A stretch of 64,000 bases of DNA from Flavimaribacter sp039888615 (lineage in GTDB: Bacteria; Pseudomonadota; Alphaproteobacteria; Rhizobiales; Rhizobiaceae). The stretch is taken from assembly GCA_039888615.1 (NCBI GenBank), contig JBDQQS010000007.1. One strand, 5' to 3'. The notes beneath the pieces were generated by a model. It was not told the DNA's origin and did no database searches. It saw only the letters and a list, made by a program, of their open reading frames with translations. A program made the position numbers and the translations under genes. The stretch's first letter is position 1. Each line of letters opens with the position of its first letter. Below are positions 32,174 to 41,568 of the stretch, in pieces.

Positions 32174-34015
32174 TCAGCCCTGGAACACTGGCTTGCCATC
32201 CATCCAGGTCTGCAGCACCTTGATATCCTTGATCGTGTCCGGATCCACTTTGCGTGGATCCTTGTCGAGAATCACGAAATCCGCCAGTTTGCCCGGTTCG
32301 AGGCTGCCGACCTCGTGCTCGGAACCGAGTTGCCAGGCTGCCTCCGACGTCAGCGCCCGGATGGCGGATTCGACGGAAATTCTTTCGTCGGGGGCCAAGA
32401 CGTATTCCGGCTCCTTCCATGTCCGGCGGGTCACGGCCATTTCGATCATGTGTAGCGGATCAGGATCGGTGACGAAGAAATCGGACTGGATTGTGAAACC
32501 AATGCCAGCCTCTTCGACGCTGCGGCAGCGATCGAGCAGCATGGCCTTCTCCTCGCCGAACACTTCGTCGCGCATTGCGACACCCCAATAGTGGACGTGT
32601 CCGATCAGGAAGCTCGGTGAGACGCCCAGGTTCTTGATCCGCGAGATTTGGTCATCATGCAGGATCGAGCAGTGTTCGATCCGTGGCCGAAGGCCTGCGA
32701 GATCGATACCCTCGTCGTTCGCAGCCTGCAGGGCATCCAGAATATTGTCGATGGCCTTGTCGCCGTTACCGTGGATCGCCAGGGGCCAACCCTGTTTGCC
32801 CCGTTTGACGATGAAGTATTTGAGTTCCTCCGGCGTCAGGTAGGCGAGGCCGGTATCGGTCGAGTTGAGGTAAGGCTCGCGTTGCAGACCTGTAAAGCCC
32901 TGGTTGGAGCCGTCGGCTAACAACTTGAAGCCCGCCACCCGGACCAAGGCATCGCCGTCACCCGGCATTGTACCAGCTTCGTCCCACATCTCATCGACGG
33001 TGTAGATCGGATAGACTCGCATGCGGGCCGTCAATCGTCCGGAAGCCCCGGCTTCTTGATAGTTTTCCCAATCCAGTGGACCGTAAAGCCCGCCCATCGC
33101 CAGGTCGCTCAGCGTCGTCAGTCCCACTTTCGAGAAATCTTCGGTGACCTGAATGAGCGACTCGATCGGGTTGGCGGCGCTCAATGCGGGATAGTGTTCG
33201 AGAATGCGAAGAAACGCGACATTGTTCTTGATCGTACCGGAAAGGTTGCCGGATGAATCACGAACGAACTCGGCTCCCTCCGGGTTCTTGACGTCTTCGC
33301 CGATTCCGGCGGCTTTGAAGGCGGCGCGGTTGGCATAAGCCAAGTGTCCGGACGAGTTGAGCACAAAGACCGGATGGTCTGTGGACACGCTGTCCAGCTC
33401 TGCAAACGTCAGGGCTTCCGGCCCTTCCTGCAGAGACGGATCGAAATTGCGCGCAACGACCCACTCGCCCGGGGTCTTCGTTGACGCGAAATCTCGCAGA
33501 TAATCGACCACCTCGGCGGTCATTGAAAAGCGGGCCACGCCGACATATTCCATCAGGCTGGCAATCAGCGATCCGGACATCATGTGCGTGTGCGGATCGA
33601 TAAAGCCAGGAAGCATGACCCGCCCGTCGAGATCAATGAGTTCCGCGCCGGGTCCCGCTGCATTGCGCACCTGGTCCCTATCGCCAACTGCGAGAATTTC
33701 ATTGCCACGGATCGCGATCGCCTCGGCCTCGGAGAAGTCTCCATCGACGGTCAGAATGGTCCCGCCGGTGAAGACGCGCGCCACGCGGTCCTGCGCATGC
33801 GCGGGATGAGTCCCCAGTTCGGTCGTGCAGATAAACGCGCCGCCGACCAGCGCCGCTGTACCACGGTTGAAGCTGCGTCTGGAGATGCCGAAGTGTTTGT
33901 GCGACGGACTTTCCCCGCCGCTAACCGACGCTGCCCCGGCCACCGAGCGGTTGTACTTGAGAAGCTGCGAGATGAACGGACTGCAGCACAGACAGTCGTA
34001 TCTTTCGTGAGGCAT
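32174..34015 (-). CDS. Tat-exported amidohydrolase (YtcJ-like, amidohydrolase 3)
   Basis: A 613-residue metal hydrolase. A twin-arginine signal SRRSFNRG (residues 45-52) is followed by a hydrophobic stretch ending THPAHAQ, so the protein is exported folded. It is preceded by a 44-residue Cys-bearing segment (YDCLCCSP), seen in related proteins. The metal sites are PGFIDPHTHMM, HGNGDKAIDN, and IEHCSI; the C-terminal SVESAIRALTSEAAW and DFVILDKDP close the barrel. It resembles YtcJ-type hydrolases of N-acyl or cyclic amides; the substrate is unknown. It lies alone between prophage leader copy C and scaffold fragment copy 4. Confidence 0.88.
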   Translation of the reverse strand: MPHERYDCLCCSPFISQLLKYNRSVAGAASVSGGESPSHKHFGISRRSFNRGTAALVGGAFICTTELGTHPAHAQDRVARVFTGGTILTVDGDFSEAEAIAIRGNEILAVGDRDQVRNAAGPGAELIDLDGRVMLPGFIDPHTHMMSGSLIASLMEYVGVARFSMTAEVVDYLRDFASTKTPGEWVVARNFDPSLQEGPEALTFAELDSVSTDHPVFVLNSSGHLAYANRAAFKAAGIGEDVKNPEGAEFVRDSSGNLSGTIKNNVAFLRILEHYPALSAANPIESLIQVTEDFSKVGLTTLSDLAMGGLYGPLDWENYQEAGASGRLTARMRVYPIYTVDEMWDEAGTMPGDGDALVRVAGFKLLADGSNQGFTGLQREPYLNSTDTGLAYLTPEELKYFIVKRGKQGWPLAIHGNGDKAIDNILDALQAANDEGIDLAGLRPRIEHCSILHDDQISRIKNLGVSPSFLIGHVHYWGVAMRDEVFGEEKAMLLDRCRSVEEAGIGFTIQSDFFVTDPDPLHMIEMAVTRRTWKEPEYVLAPDERISVESAIRALTSEAAWQLGSEHEVGSLEPGKLADFVILDKDPRKVDPDTIKDIKVLQTWMDGKPVFQG

Positions 34016-34320
34016 GGATTTCTCCTGGTTCTGTCTGGCGGTTTAGCAGATAAGAGCCTTCCCGCGCGGTCCCGCACACATTCGCTAGACTGCACGTAAG
34101 ACAAGCAGCCTAGCGACTTGGAATAGCCCCCTTGCTCAACTTGCACATAAGGCAATAATACCAGAGAGCGGCATCAGATGCTTGACCTCCATCAATAATT
34201 GCGCAGCGCTGGTGTCACTTTGATTTATCGTCCTGCGATCAGACTATGGAATGCCGATGTAGACGACGACTTGATCGTCCAGAAAACCGGCACCTAACAG
34301 TATGTGTCAGCCAATCGAAT
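34016..34320. other. Gene-free stretch upstream of the amidohydrolase
   Basis: About 300 bases with no credible gene. It should hold the amidohydrolase promoter. The right end abuts scaffold fragment copy 4. Minus-strand open frames here lack ribosome sites. Confidence 0.4.
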
Positions 34321-34396
34321 TATGCGCGCAGGCCGCGTTTTTCCTTTTTTGCAGATACTCCTCGTAGCGCTTGTCCCGGTCCGGATGTTCGCGGTC
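34321..34396 (-). pseudogene. Scaffold gene 3' fragment (copy 4)
   Basis: The block from CTCGTAGCGCTTGTCCCGGT to GATGTTCGCGG (about 34360-34394) is almost identical to the end of the prophage scaffold gene. The preceding bases (TATGCGCGCAGGCCGC) are a degraded form of its last codons. It is the right boundary of cargo III and lies 21 to 31 kb from the other copies. Confidence 0.65.
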
Positions 34397-34457
34397 GCCC
34401 CTCTCAGCGCAATCACCTGTTGTACCGCGTCCACCCGCTTGGTAGCCTCCCGCCATC

Positions 34458-34877
34458 ATGACGACGCCGAGAGATCTGGTTGAAAGTTTTTACGCGGACG
34501 TGTGGAATCGGCGCGATGTCGACGCGGCGCGCCGGATACTCGCGACTGATTTCCGGTTTCGCGGGTCGCTTGGGCCGGAAAAGCGAGGCGTAGACGGCTT
34601 TGTCACCTATCTCGACGCCGTGCACACGGCGCTCGGAGGGTTCACCTGTATCATCGAGGATCTGGTGGAGACCCCCGATCGCGCGGCGGCGCGGATGCTC
34701 TTCAGGGGCGTTCATCAGGCGGAGCTCTTTGGCGTTCCCGCGACCGGCAAGAAGATCGAATGGTCCGGCGCGGCCTTCTTCACGGTCCGTCAGGAACAAC
34801 TCGCCGAATTGTGGGTGCTCGGCGACGTCGACCCGGTCAAACGCCAATTGGGGCCGGCCGCGACCTCGGACTTCTGA
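34458..34877 (+). CDS. SnoaL-like ester cyclase family protein
   Basis: The 139-residue protein has the cone-shaped SnoaL/NTF2-like fold pattern: DLVESFYADVWNRRDVDAA at 6-24, then FRFRGSLGPEKRGVDGF, ARMLFRGVHQAELFGVPATG and a C-terminal WVLGDVDPVKRQLG. SnoaL-like proteins bind small hydrophobic ligands; most are uncharacterised and not polyketide cyclases. It is a single gene just outside cargo III. Confidence 0.82.
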   Translation: MTTPRDLVESFYADVWNRRDVDAARRILATDFRFRGSLGPEKRGVDGFVTYLDAVHTALGGFTCIIEDLVETPDRAAARMLFRGVHQAELFGVPATGKKIEWSGAAFFTVRQEQLAELWVLGDVDPVKRQLGPAATSDF

Positions 34878-35034
34878 TAAGCCAGACGATCCGGAACGCA
34901 AACGCTCCTGGTTTCCAGTCACGCGCGAATTCGTTTGATCGCTCGTGCCAGTTCACTACAGTCGCCCCATACGCGATCGACGGGCGCCGTTCACGCCAGG
35001 GTCGTGCGATTTCCGGACAGGAGGATGACTCGCC

Positions 35035-35331
35035 ATGCGCATGATGCTGAAGATAAAAATCCCGCCGGAGGCCGGAAACAGGGCCGTAAAGGACGGTTCC
35101 ATGACCAGAGCTTTCGAGAACCTCAAGGAAAAGTTCAAACCCGAAGCCACCTATTTCACGATGGAAGACGGCTTGAGGTGCGCCTATTTCTTCTATGAAA
35201 TCGAGGAAAACTACCATCTCCTCGAACTGCATGAACCGCTGTTCAACGCCATGGGCGCGCTGATCTACGATTCACCCGTGTTGACATGGGATGATATGGC
35301 GAAGGGCTGGAAAGCGCTCGAGGAAAACTAG
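35035..35331 (+). CDS. Small uncharacterised protein
   Basis: A 98-residue protein behind AGGAGG, with residues MLKIKIPPEAGNRAVKDGS near the start and FEIEENYHLLELHEPLF-like central helix (FYEIEENYHLLELHEPLF). It looks like a small alpha/beta ferredoxin-like fold of the dimeric barrel kind, but I cannot place it in a named family. A nearby ATG at 35041 is an alternative start. Confidence 0.65.
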   Translation: MRMMLKIKIPPEAGNRAVKDGSMTRAFENLKEKFKPEATYFTMEDGLRCAYFFYEIEENYHLLELHEPLFNAMGALIYDSPVLTWDDMAKGWKALEEN

Positions 35332-35343
35332 TCCCTGCAAGCA

Positions 35344-35649
35344 TCAAGCCTTGAGTTGCGGCGCGACCCTTCCGGGCCGGAACTCGGTGATCGAGTATTC
35401 CGCCAACCGCTCCTTCTTGAATGGATCATCCTCCAGCAGGCGCTCCAGCGCCGACCGGCTTTGCGCCGTTGCGATGATGACGCCGCCGGTTCTCGGAACC
35501 TTTGCGCCCGAGGCGATGAAGCAACCCGAAGCATAGTACCTGTCCAGGAATTCGAGATGCGGCTCGATGTGAGGCTCGATCTCCTCGAGCGGGACAATGT
35601 AATGCAGATCCACGACAAAGAGGTTTTGTTCGTCTTGAACAAGGGGCAT
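35344..35649 (-). CDS. YciI family protein
   Basis: The 101-residue protein has the YCII ferredoxin-like fold: IEPHLEFLDRYYASGCFIASG at about 28-48, then VIIATAQSRSALERLLEDDPFKKERLAEYSITEF, where the AEY and F positions are usual. YciI proteins are dimeric; their function is unproven and a peroxide-related or hydrolytic role is guessed from the conserved His/Asp site, of which the His (LHYI, near 16) is present. It is convergent with the preceding gene (13 bp between). Confidence 0.85.
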   Translation of the reverse strand: MPLVQDEQNLFVVDLHYIVPLEEIEPHIEPHLEFLDRYYASGCFIASGAKVPRTGGVIIATAQSRSALERLLEDDPFKKERLAEYSITEFRPGRVAPQLKA

Positions 35650-35818
35650 CGACGTCTCCCATTGGCGACCGTGTGAACGACATCCAACTGTTCACAGCGG
35701 GACGCAAAAGGCAACGTCCTCAGCCTAACTCCGCCATCGCGCCGACCGGCCAAGGATCTTGATCCCGCAGCCTGAATACAACTATAGATAGATTTATTTC
35801 AGAAGGAATTTCATTGCG

Positions 35819-36301
35819 ATGAACCGATTGATTGGAACTGCAGGTCTATTCGCCGCCGCGCTCTTTTTCACGATGCCGGACGCCCGGGCGATCGAAACAT
35901 GTGAACCTTTTCGCCTTGTCTCCAACCCTGACAAGAGACTGGTGGAACTGATCGATCATGGAGAGCCCGGAGCGAGCCACGGCGACATCCGGATCGGCTA
36001 CACAACAATGCATGATGAGACAGGAAGCGAGGTCGGTTACATCCGATGGACAGTGCATGCCCTCGGCCGGAATGAGAACCTGGGCAATGCGATTATCGTG
36101 CTCGAAAACGGCCAGATTCATCTTCAGTACCTGTTCCAGCCCGCCAGGCCGCATGACGAGTCGCATTCGACCGTTCTGACGCATGGAACGGAAGGGATCG
36201 TGCTTGGCGGAACAGGAACGTTCGCACACGCCGACGGTGTTTTTGTCCTGTCCGTCGACGGGGACAGTGCAACATTCGACATGCGTCTGCACTGCGACTG
36301 A
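35819..36301 (+). CDS. Exported protein, possible allene-oxide-cyclase-like barrel
   Basis: A 160-residue protein with a Sec signal (LIGTAGLFAAALFFTMPDARA, cut before IETCEP). The mature part has strands with the pattern GYTTMHDETGSEVGYIRWTVHAL, ENGQIHLQYLF, then GTEGIVLGGTGTFAHADGVF and the terminal TFDMRLHCD. This resembles the small beta-barrels of the allene oxide cyclase/dirigent kind, used by bacteria for unknown purposes. Two Cys (CEP near the start, LHCD at the end) could form a disulfide. Confidence 0.62.
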   Translation: MNRLIGTAGLFAAALFFTMPDARAIETCEPFRLVSNPDKRLVELIDHGEPGASHGDIRIGYTTMHDETGSEVGYIRWTVHALGRNENLGNAIIVLENGQIHLQYLFQPARPHDESHSTVLTHGTEGIVLGGTGTFAHADGVFVLSVDGDSATFDMRLHCD

Positions 36302-36316
36302 CGCCGCAAGCCGCGT

Positions 36317-37189
36317 TCACACCGGCTTCCACTCCCAGTCGTCGCCGAACTGGTTGCGAAACCAGGTCATCTGGCGCTTGGCGTATTGCGCCGTGGCAAT
36401 GACGGCGCGCTCCACCGCCTCGTCCCTTTTCATTTCGCCGGCAAGCCAGGCGGCGATCTCGCGCACGCCGATGGCGCGCATCGCCGGCAGATCCGGGGGC
36501 AGGTTCATGGCGAGAAGGGCTTGCGCCTCCTCGACGGCGCCGGCGTCCATCATCGCCTCGAAGCGGGCGCGGATACGCTGTCTCAGCGCCGCCCGGTCGG
36601 GCGAAAGAACGATCCTGCGCACAATCGGGCCTTCGAGCAGAGTCTTGCCCTTGGCCTGTTGAAAATGACCGATCGACTTGCCTGAGGCCTCATGCACTTC
36701 CAGCGCGCGGACGATCCGCTGGCTGTCCCCGGGTTTGAGCCTTGCGGCGAGATCCGGATCGCGCGCAGCGAGTTCGTGATGCAATGGGTGCGACCCCTCG
36801 GCAGCCAGCCTGTCGCGCCACCTTTGGCGGATCTTCTCTGGAATATCCGGCATTTCGGACAGTCCGCCCGTCAGCGCCTTGAAATAGAGTCCCGTGCCGC
36901 CGACAAAGATCGCCGTGCGACGCCCGCCTTCCTGCTCAGCAAGCAGCCGCGCGACATCGCGGCTCCACGCGCCCACGGAATAGCTCTGTGAGGCCGGGAC
37001 ATGGCCGTACAGGCGGTGCGGCGCCGCGCGCATGTCGTCTTTCGACGGCCGTGCTGTCAGAACCCGTAGCGTGTCGTAGACCTGCATGGAATCCGTGTTG
37101 ACGATCACGCCGTCGAGCTCTGCGGCCAGCTCCAGCGCCAAAGAGGACTTGCCGCTGGCGGTGGGCCCCGCTATCAGAACCGCATCCAT
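36317..37189 (-). CDS. miaA: tRNA dimethylallyltransferase
   Basis: The 290-residue enzyme transfers a dimethylallyl group to A37 of tRNAs reading codons that start with U. The P-loop GPTASGKSSLALELA is at residues 8-22, followed by NTDSMQVYDTLRVLTARPS and the substrate-gate HRLYGHVPASQSYSVGAW; the central FVGGTGLYFKALTGGLSEMP block is at 96-115. It is divergent from serB with only 27 bp between starts, so promoters overlap the opposite coding region. Confidence 0.95.
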   Translation of the reverse strand: MDAVLIAGPTASGKSSLALELAAELDGVIVNTDSMQVYDTLRVLTARPSKDDMRAAPHRLYGHVPASQSYSVGAWSRDVARLLAEQEGGRRTAIFVGGTGLYFKALTGGLSEMPDIPEKIRQRWRDRLAAEGSHPLHHELAARDPDLAARLKPGDSQRIVRALEVHEASGKSIGHFQQAKGKTLLEGPIVRRIVLSPDRAALRQRIRARFEAMMDAGAVEEAQALLAMNLPPDLPAMRAIGVREIAAWLAGEMKRDEAVERAVIATAQYAKRQMTWFRNQFGDDWEWKPV

Positions 37190-37216
37190 CGTCCCGCCAT
37201 CTCAGGTAAATTCTTC

Positions 37217-38107
37217 ATGCCTCTCGTTGCCACGCTTGTCGCCAATCCGTCAAATCCCGTTCTGGGCGTGGATATCGGCGCGGCTGCCAGCAAGGCCGCC
37301 GGCGCAGCCGAACCGGACTGGCTCGCAGACGGCGTCGCCTGCGATTTGCAACTGCCGGACGGCGCCGACGCGGATGCGACGCGGACGGCGCTGGAGGCGG
37401 TCCTTGGCGAGCTGCCTGTTGATATCGTCATCCGGCCGGCAGCCGACCGCCGCAAGACAATCCTGCTCGCCGATATGGACTCCACCATGATCGAGCAGGA
37501 ATGCATCGACGAACTGGCTGCCGAAATCGGCATCAAGGACCATGTGGCCGACATCACGCGCCGGGCGATGAATGGCGAGATGGAGTTCGAGGCCGCCCTG
37601 AAGGAAAGGGTTGCGCTTCTGAAGGGGCTGGACAAGTCGGCGATAGACAGCGTGCTTGAAAACCGCATCACGCTGGCGCCGGGCGGGCGTGAACTCGTCG
37701 CCACGATGAAGGCGCATGGCGGCTACACCGCGCTCGTTTCGGGTGGGTTTACCGCATTTACCGCACGTGTCGCGGCGATGCTCGGCTTCGACGAGAACAG
37801 CGCGAACGTATTGCTGGAGCGCGGCGGCGTGCTGACCGGAGAGGTCGCCGAGCCGATCCTCGGACGGCAGGCCAAGGTCGACACGCTGCTTGCCCTCGCC
37901 GACCGTCTGAAACGGACGCCGCAGGACGTCATCGCCGTCGGCGACGGCGCGAACGATCTCGGCATGCTCGGTCTCGCCGGCAGCGGCGTGGCCTTGCACG
38001 CCAAGCCCGCGGTCGCCGCGCAATGCGACATCCGCATCGATCATGGCGACCTGACGGCGCTTCTCTACATCCAGGGCTATCGCAAGACGGACTTCGCCGC
38101 GCCATGA
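37217..38107 (+). CDS. serB: Phosphoserine phosphatase
   Basis: A 296-residue haloacid-dehalogenase enzyme that removes phosphate from phosphoserine to give serine. Motif I is DMDSTMIEQECID (Asp nucleophile, near residue 90), motif II is SGGFTAFTARVA, motif III includes GRQAKVDTL, and motif IV is GDGANDLGMLG. The first 75 residues form the N-terminal ACT-like part. Its stop overlaps the start of a GNAT gene (ATGA), so the two are co-translated. Confidence 0.95.
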   Translation: MPLVATLVANPSNPVLGVDIGAAASKAAGAAEPDWLADGVACDLQLPDGADADATRTALEAVLGELPVDIVIRPAADRRKTILLADMDSTMIEQECIDELAAEIGIKDHVADITRRAMNGEMEFEAALKERVALLKGLDKSAIDSVLENRITLAPGGRELVATMKAHGGYTALVSGGFTAFTARVAAMLGFDENSANVLLERGGVLTGEVAEPILGRQAKVDTLLALADRLKRTPQDVIAVGDGANDLGMLGLAGSGVALHAKPAVAAQCDIRIDHGDLTALLYIQGYRKTDFAAP

Positions 38108-38676
38108 CGATGATTACGCAAACGCCCCGGCTGGTCATCCGCAACTGGCGACCGGACGATCTCGACCCGTTCTGGCGGCTCAACTCGGACGAAACCGTGA
38201 TGGAGTTCTTTCCGATGCGCCGCAACCGGACAGAGGCGGCCGATATAATGGCGCAGCTGACGGAGATGATCGCGACGACCGGCTACGGGTTCTTCGCGCT
38301 CGAGCAGAAAAGCGACTCGGCGCTAGTCGGCTTTGTGGGCCTTGCCCGGACCGATCTCGCGCCGGCGCTGCCGAAAGGCGCCGTGGAGGTGGGCTGGCGA
38401 TTGCTGCCGGACTATTGGGGATTGGGATACGCCACGGAATCGGCGCAGCGCATGTTGCGGCTCGGTTTCGAAGAGCGCGGACTTTCGGAAATCGTGTCCT
38501 TTGCGGTGGAAAAAAACACACGCTCGACGGCCGTCATGCGGCGCCTCGGCATGACGCGCGCGCCGGACCGCGACTTCGATCATCCGCGCGTTCCCGACAC
38601 CCATCCGCACCTGAAGCGCCACATGCTGCATGCGATGACGTCGGATCAGTGGCGAACGATCCGAGAGAACCGTTGA
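38104..38676 (+). CDS. GNAT family N-acetyltransferase (RimJ/RimL-like)
   Basis: A 190-residue acetyltransferase whose ATG overlaps the serB stop codon. It shows the RimJ/RimL pattern: TPRLVIRNWRPDDLDPFWRLN near the start, then VEVGWRLLPDYWGLGYATESAQRML (acetyl-CoA loop, about 92-116) and IVSFAVEKNTRSTAVMRRLGM. Targets of this group include ribosomal proteins and small amines; none can be assigned here. Confidence 0.9.
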   Translation: MTMITQTPRLVIRNWRPDDLDPFWRLNSDETVMEFFPMRRNRTEAADIMAQLTEMIATTGYGFFALEQKSDSALVGFVGLARTDLAPALPKGAVEVGWRLLPDYWGLGYATESAQRMLRLGFEERGLSEIVSFAVEKNTRSTAVMRRLGMTRAPDRDFDHPRVPDTHPHLKRHMLHAMTSDQWRTIRENR

Positions 38677-38796
38677 TCGGCTGAAACAAGGTCAGCGCTG
38701 CGGACCTGTCCGCAAAGCCCCGGCAGGCGGCGCCTGACGCCGGATCACGTCCACTGCCGTCCGGCGTCAGGGAAATGTTTGACGCTTATATAAATT

Positions 38797-38837
38797 CCCC
38801 CAAGACGGGGGCTCTCCGCGCCGCGTCTGCGGCGCGG
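38797..38837. terminator. Two adjacent inverted repeats between convergent genes
   Basis: CCCCC-AAGAC-GGGGG (38797-38811) is followed by CCGCGCCGC-GTCT-GCGGCGCGG (38816-38837, perfect 9-bp arms). The pair lies between the ends of the convergent GNAT and degP-like genes, the usual place for a bidirectional terminator. T-tracts are weak. Confidence 0.55.
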
Positions 38838-38861
38838 AAGACAATTTGACCGGTCGCCCCG

Positions 38862-40337
38862 TCACCGCATCGGGACGGTGACGAAACGCAGTTCTCCGGT
38901 TTCGTTGGCGATCATCAGCAGCGCGTTGCGGCGGCCGTCGTCCTGCAACTCCTCGATCCGGTCTTCGACCTCCTGCGGCGTCCGAACCGCCTCCTGGGCG
39001 ATCTCGACGATGACGTTGCCGGGCACGATGCGCTTTTCGGCTGCGGAGGAGTCCTCGTCGACGCTGGTGATGACAACGCCTTCGACGTCCTCGGATATGC
39101 CGTACTGCTCGCGCAAGGCGTCGTCCAGGCCAGCGATATCCATGCCGAGGATGCTCACCGTTTCCGGCTCTTCGGCGGCCTCTGTCTCGGCGATCATCTT
39201 CTCGCCGTCCTCCAGGCGCCCGAGCTCGATCTGGAATGTCTTTTCCTCGCCCTTGCGAATGACGACGACGTCGACTTCCTTGCCGATCGGGCTTTCCGCC
39301 ACGATGCGGGGAAGATCGCGCATCTCGTCGATGTCCTTGCCGTCGAAACGGATGATGACGTCGCCCGGCATGATGGTGCCGTTGTCGACCGGACCACCCT
39401 CGACGATGCCTGCGACGAGCGCGCCTGCGGCGCGGTCCATATCGAGACTTTCGGCGATGTCGTCGGTCACGGGCTGGATACGCACGCCGAGCCAGCCACG
39501 GCGCGTCTCACCGTATTCCATCAGCTGGGCGAGCACCGACTGGACGATGTCGGCCGGAACGGCGAAGCCGATGCCGATCGAGCCGCCGGTCGGCGAAATG
39601 ATCGCGGTGTTGATGCCGATGACCTCGCCATTCTGGTTGAACAGCGGTCCGCCGGAATTGCCGCGATTTATGGCGGCGTCCGTCTGGATGAAATTGTCAT
39701 ATGGACCGGCGTTGATGTCGCGTTCACGCGCCGAGATGATGCCGGTGGTGACCGTGCCGCCGAGACCGAACGGGTTGCCGATCGCCATCACCCAGTCGCC
39801 GATGCGCATGGCTTCGGAATCGCCAAAAGGAACAAACGGCAGCGGTTTGCCTGCATCGACGCGCAGGAGCGCGATATCCGTCTTCGGATCGGTTCCGACC
39901 AGTTCAGCCGGCAGCTTGGAGCCGTCCGCGAAATTGACCTCGATATCGTCGGCGTCGGCGATCACGTGATTATTGGTCACGATCAGCCCGTCCGCGTCGA
40001 TCACGAAGCCGGAACCCAGCGAATTGACCCTGCGTGAACGCGGCGTATTCGGCATTTCGCCGCCGCGATCACCGAAGAAGTCGTCAAAGAAATCCTCAAA
40101 GGGGGAGCCTTCAGGCACCCGGGGACGCGGCACATTGTTGTTGCCGGAAACCCGCTGGGAGGTCGAGATGTTGACCACGGAATCAAGTAATGTTTCCGCC
40201 AGATCGGCGACCGATTCCGGCCCTTGAGCGGCTGTGGCGGGCGTCACGGTGAAGGCTGTTCCCTGCACGCCGGCTGCGACGATCATCGACGCGGCGGTCA
40301 CGATCCGGATGGGCTTGAAGATTTTGTCCAATGCCAT
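38862..40337 (-). CDS. degP: Do-family periplasmic serine protease
   Basis: The 491-residue protease/chaperone has a signal peptide (start at 40337, MALDKIFKPIRIV, with GGAGAG before it). Trypsin-like domain: catalytic His in TNNHVIADAD, Asp in KTDIALLR, Ser in NRGNSGGPL. Two PDZ domains follow (about 270-370 and 395-485). DegP-type proteases degrade or refold damaged envelope proteins. It lies downstream of hflK-hflC-DUF2065 on the same strand, a common rhizobial arrangement that joins membrane and periplasmic quality control. Confidence 0.94.
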   Translation of the reverse strand: MALDKIFKPIRIVTAASMIVAAGVQGTAFTVTPATAAQGPESVADLAETLLDSVVNISTSQRVSGNNNVPRPRVPEGSPFEDFFDDFFGDRGGEMPNTPRSRRVNSLGSGFVIDADGLIVTNNHVIADADDIEVNFADGSKLPAELVGTDPKTDIALLRVDAGKPLPFVPFGDSEAMRIGDWVMAIGNPFGLGGTVTTGIISARERDINAGPYDNFIQTDAAINRGNSGGPLFNQNGEVIGINTAIISPTGGSIGIGFAVPADIVQSVLAQLMEYGETRRGWLGVRIQPVTDDIAESLDMDRAAGALVAGIVEGGPVDNGTIMPGDVIIRFDGKDIDEMRDLPRIVAESPIGKEVDVVVIRKGEEKTFQIELGRLEDGEKMIAETEAAEEPETVSILGMDIAGLDDALREQYGISEDVEGVVITSVDEDSSAAEKRIVPGNVIVEIAQEAVRTPQEVEDRIEELQDDGRRNALLMIANETGELRFVTVPMR

Positions 40338-40440
40338 TGCAGGCTCTCTCCTGGTGTTTGCAGCGCTGTCGCAGATCATAGGGCCCACGACGCCTGCTTC
40401 CAATTCACGCTAGCGCGAGTTCCGTTCGAAAATATGGAGC

Positions 40441-40626
40441 TCAGCCGCGTATTATCCAGACGACGAAGACTCCGAAAGCAACCGCGGCCAAACCGCAGCC
40501 GCGGAGAAGCCTGTCGTCGATATTCGGCAGTTCTTCCGCCATCCTTCGAACGAGTTGAGGGGCCAGCGCATACACCAGCCCCTCTATAACTAGGAACAGA
40601 CCAAGTCCGATGATCAGATCGCTCAT
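40441..40626 (-). CDS. DUF2065 membrane protein
   Basis: A 61-residue protein with two membrane helices (IIGLGLFLVIEGLVYAL and CGLAAVAFGVFVVWIIRG) separated by a conserved acidic loop (ELPNIDDRLLRG). It is the DUF2065 family, which is usually found right after hflC. It is 10 bp from the hflC stop and about 100 bp before the degP-like gene. Function is unknown; a helper of the HflKC complex is plausible from location alone. Confidence 0.85.
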   Translation of the reverse strand: MSDLIIGLGLFLVIEGLVYALAPQLVRRMAEELPNIDDRLLRGCGLAAVAFGVFVVWIIRG

Positions 40627-40635
40627 GCGGCCCGT

Positions 40636-41568
40636 TTAGTCCGTGCTCGAGGTCGTCTCCTGGCTCGGCGCCGGAGCCGGGGCGGGCGCAGCCTCGCCCG
40701 CTTCCTTGAAGAAACGGAAGAATTCCGAATCCGGCGACACGATGACCGTCGTGTCGGTGTCGGCGAGCGACTTGCGATAGGCCTCCATGGAACGGTAGAA
40801 ATCGAAGAAGTTCTCGTCCTTCGAAAACGCTTCCGCGAAGATCTTGTTTCGCTCGGCGTCGCCTTCACCGCGGGTGATTTCAGAATCCCTGCGCGCTTTC
40901 GATTCCAGCTCGACCACCTGCCTGTCGGCGATGGCGCGAATGCGCTGACCCGCCTCACGTCCGCGGGCGCGGATCAGTTCGGCTTCAGCGAGACGTTCCG
41001 CCTTCATCCGGTCATAGGTCTGCTGGGAAACTTCCTGCGTCAGGTCCGTTCGGCGGATGCGCACGTCCTCGATCGTCAGGCCCAGTGATTCCGCGTCCGG
41101 CCGCAACTGATCGCGAACCTCGCGCATCATCTCGGCGCGGGCGTCGGAGAGCGCCGCCTCGAAGCCGCGCAGACCGTAGACGCGGCGCAGGGCCGAATCG
41201 AGACGGGTGCGCAACCGCTGTTCGGCGGCGACCGTGTCTCCGGACACCGTTTCGCGGAAACGCTCCGGATCGGTGATCTTGTAGACGACGAAGGCGTCGA
41301 CCTCATAGAACTTGCCGCCCGAAACCTGGACGCGGATGTCGTCGAGATCGAAGCGAATGGCGCGCTTCTGGATCATCTGCACATTGTCGGCTTCGATGAA
41401 ACCGAAGGGCAGCTTGAAGTAGATGCCGGGCTCCGTCTTGACCGAGCGGATCTGGCCAAACCGAAGAACGATCGCCTGCTCGCCCGCCTGCACGACGAAG
41501 AACGACGAATAGGCCAGCCCCAGAATAATGACGACGGCGATGATGATAGCGGGAAGACGATTACCCAT
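40636..41568 (-). CDS. hflC: HflC, subunit of the HflKC membrane protease regulator
   Basis: The 310-residue SPFH-domain protein has one N-terminal membrane helix (LPAIIIAVVIILGLAYSSFFVV) and then the prohibitin-type domain, with the KRAIRFDLDDIRVQVS and VYKITDPERF segments and the Ala/Glu-rich coiled coil near 215-265. HflC and HflK form a large periplasmic cage around FtsH and restrain its proteolysis of membrane proteins. Its start overlaps the hflK stop by one base. The C-terminal Pro/Ala tail is poorly conserved. Confidence 0.95.
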   Translation of the reverse strand: MGNRLPAIIIAVVIILGLAYSSFFVVQAGEQAIVLRFGQIRSVKTEPGIYFKLPFGFIEADNVQMIQKRAIRFDLDDIRVQVSGGKFYEVDAFVVYKITDPERFRETVSGDTVAAEQRLRTRLDSALRRVYGLRGFEAALSDARAEMMREVRDQLRPDAESLGLTIEDVRIRRTDLTQEVSQQTYDRMKAERLAEAELIRARGREAGQRIRAIADRQVVELESKARRDSEITRGEGDAERNKIFAEAFSKDENFFDFYRSMEAYRKSLADTDTTVIVSPDSEFFRFFKEAGEAAPAPAPAPSQETTSSTD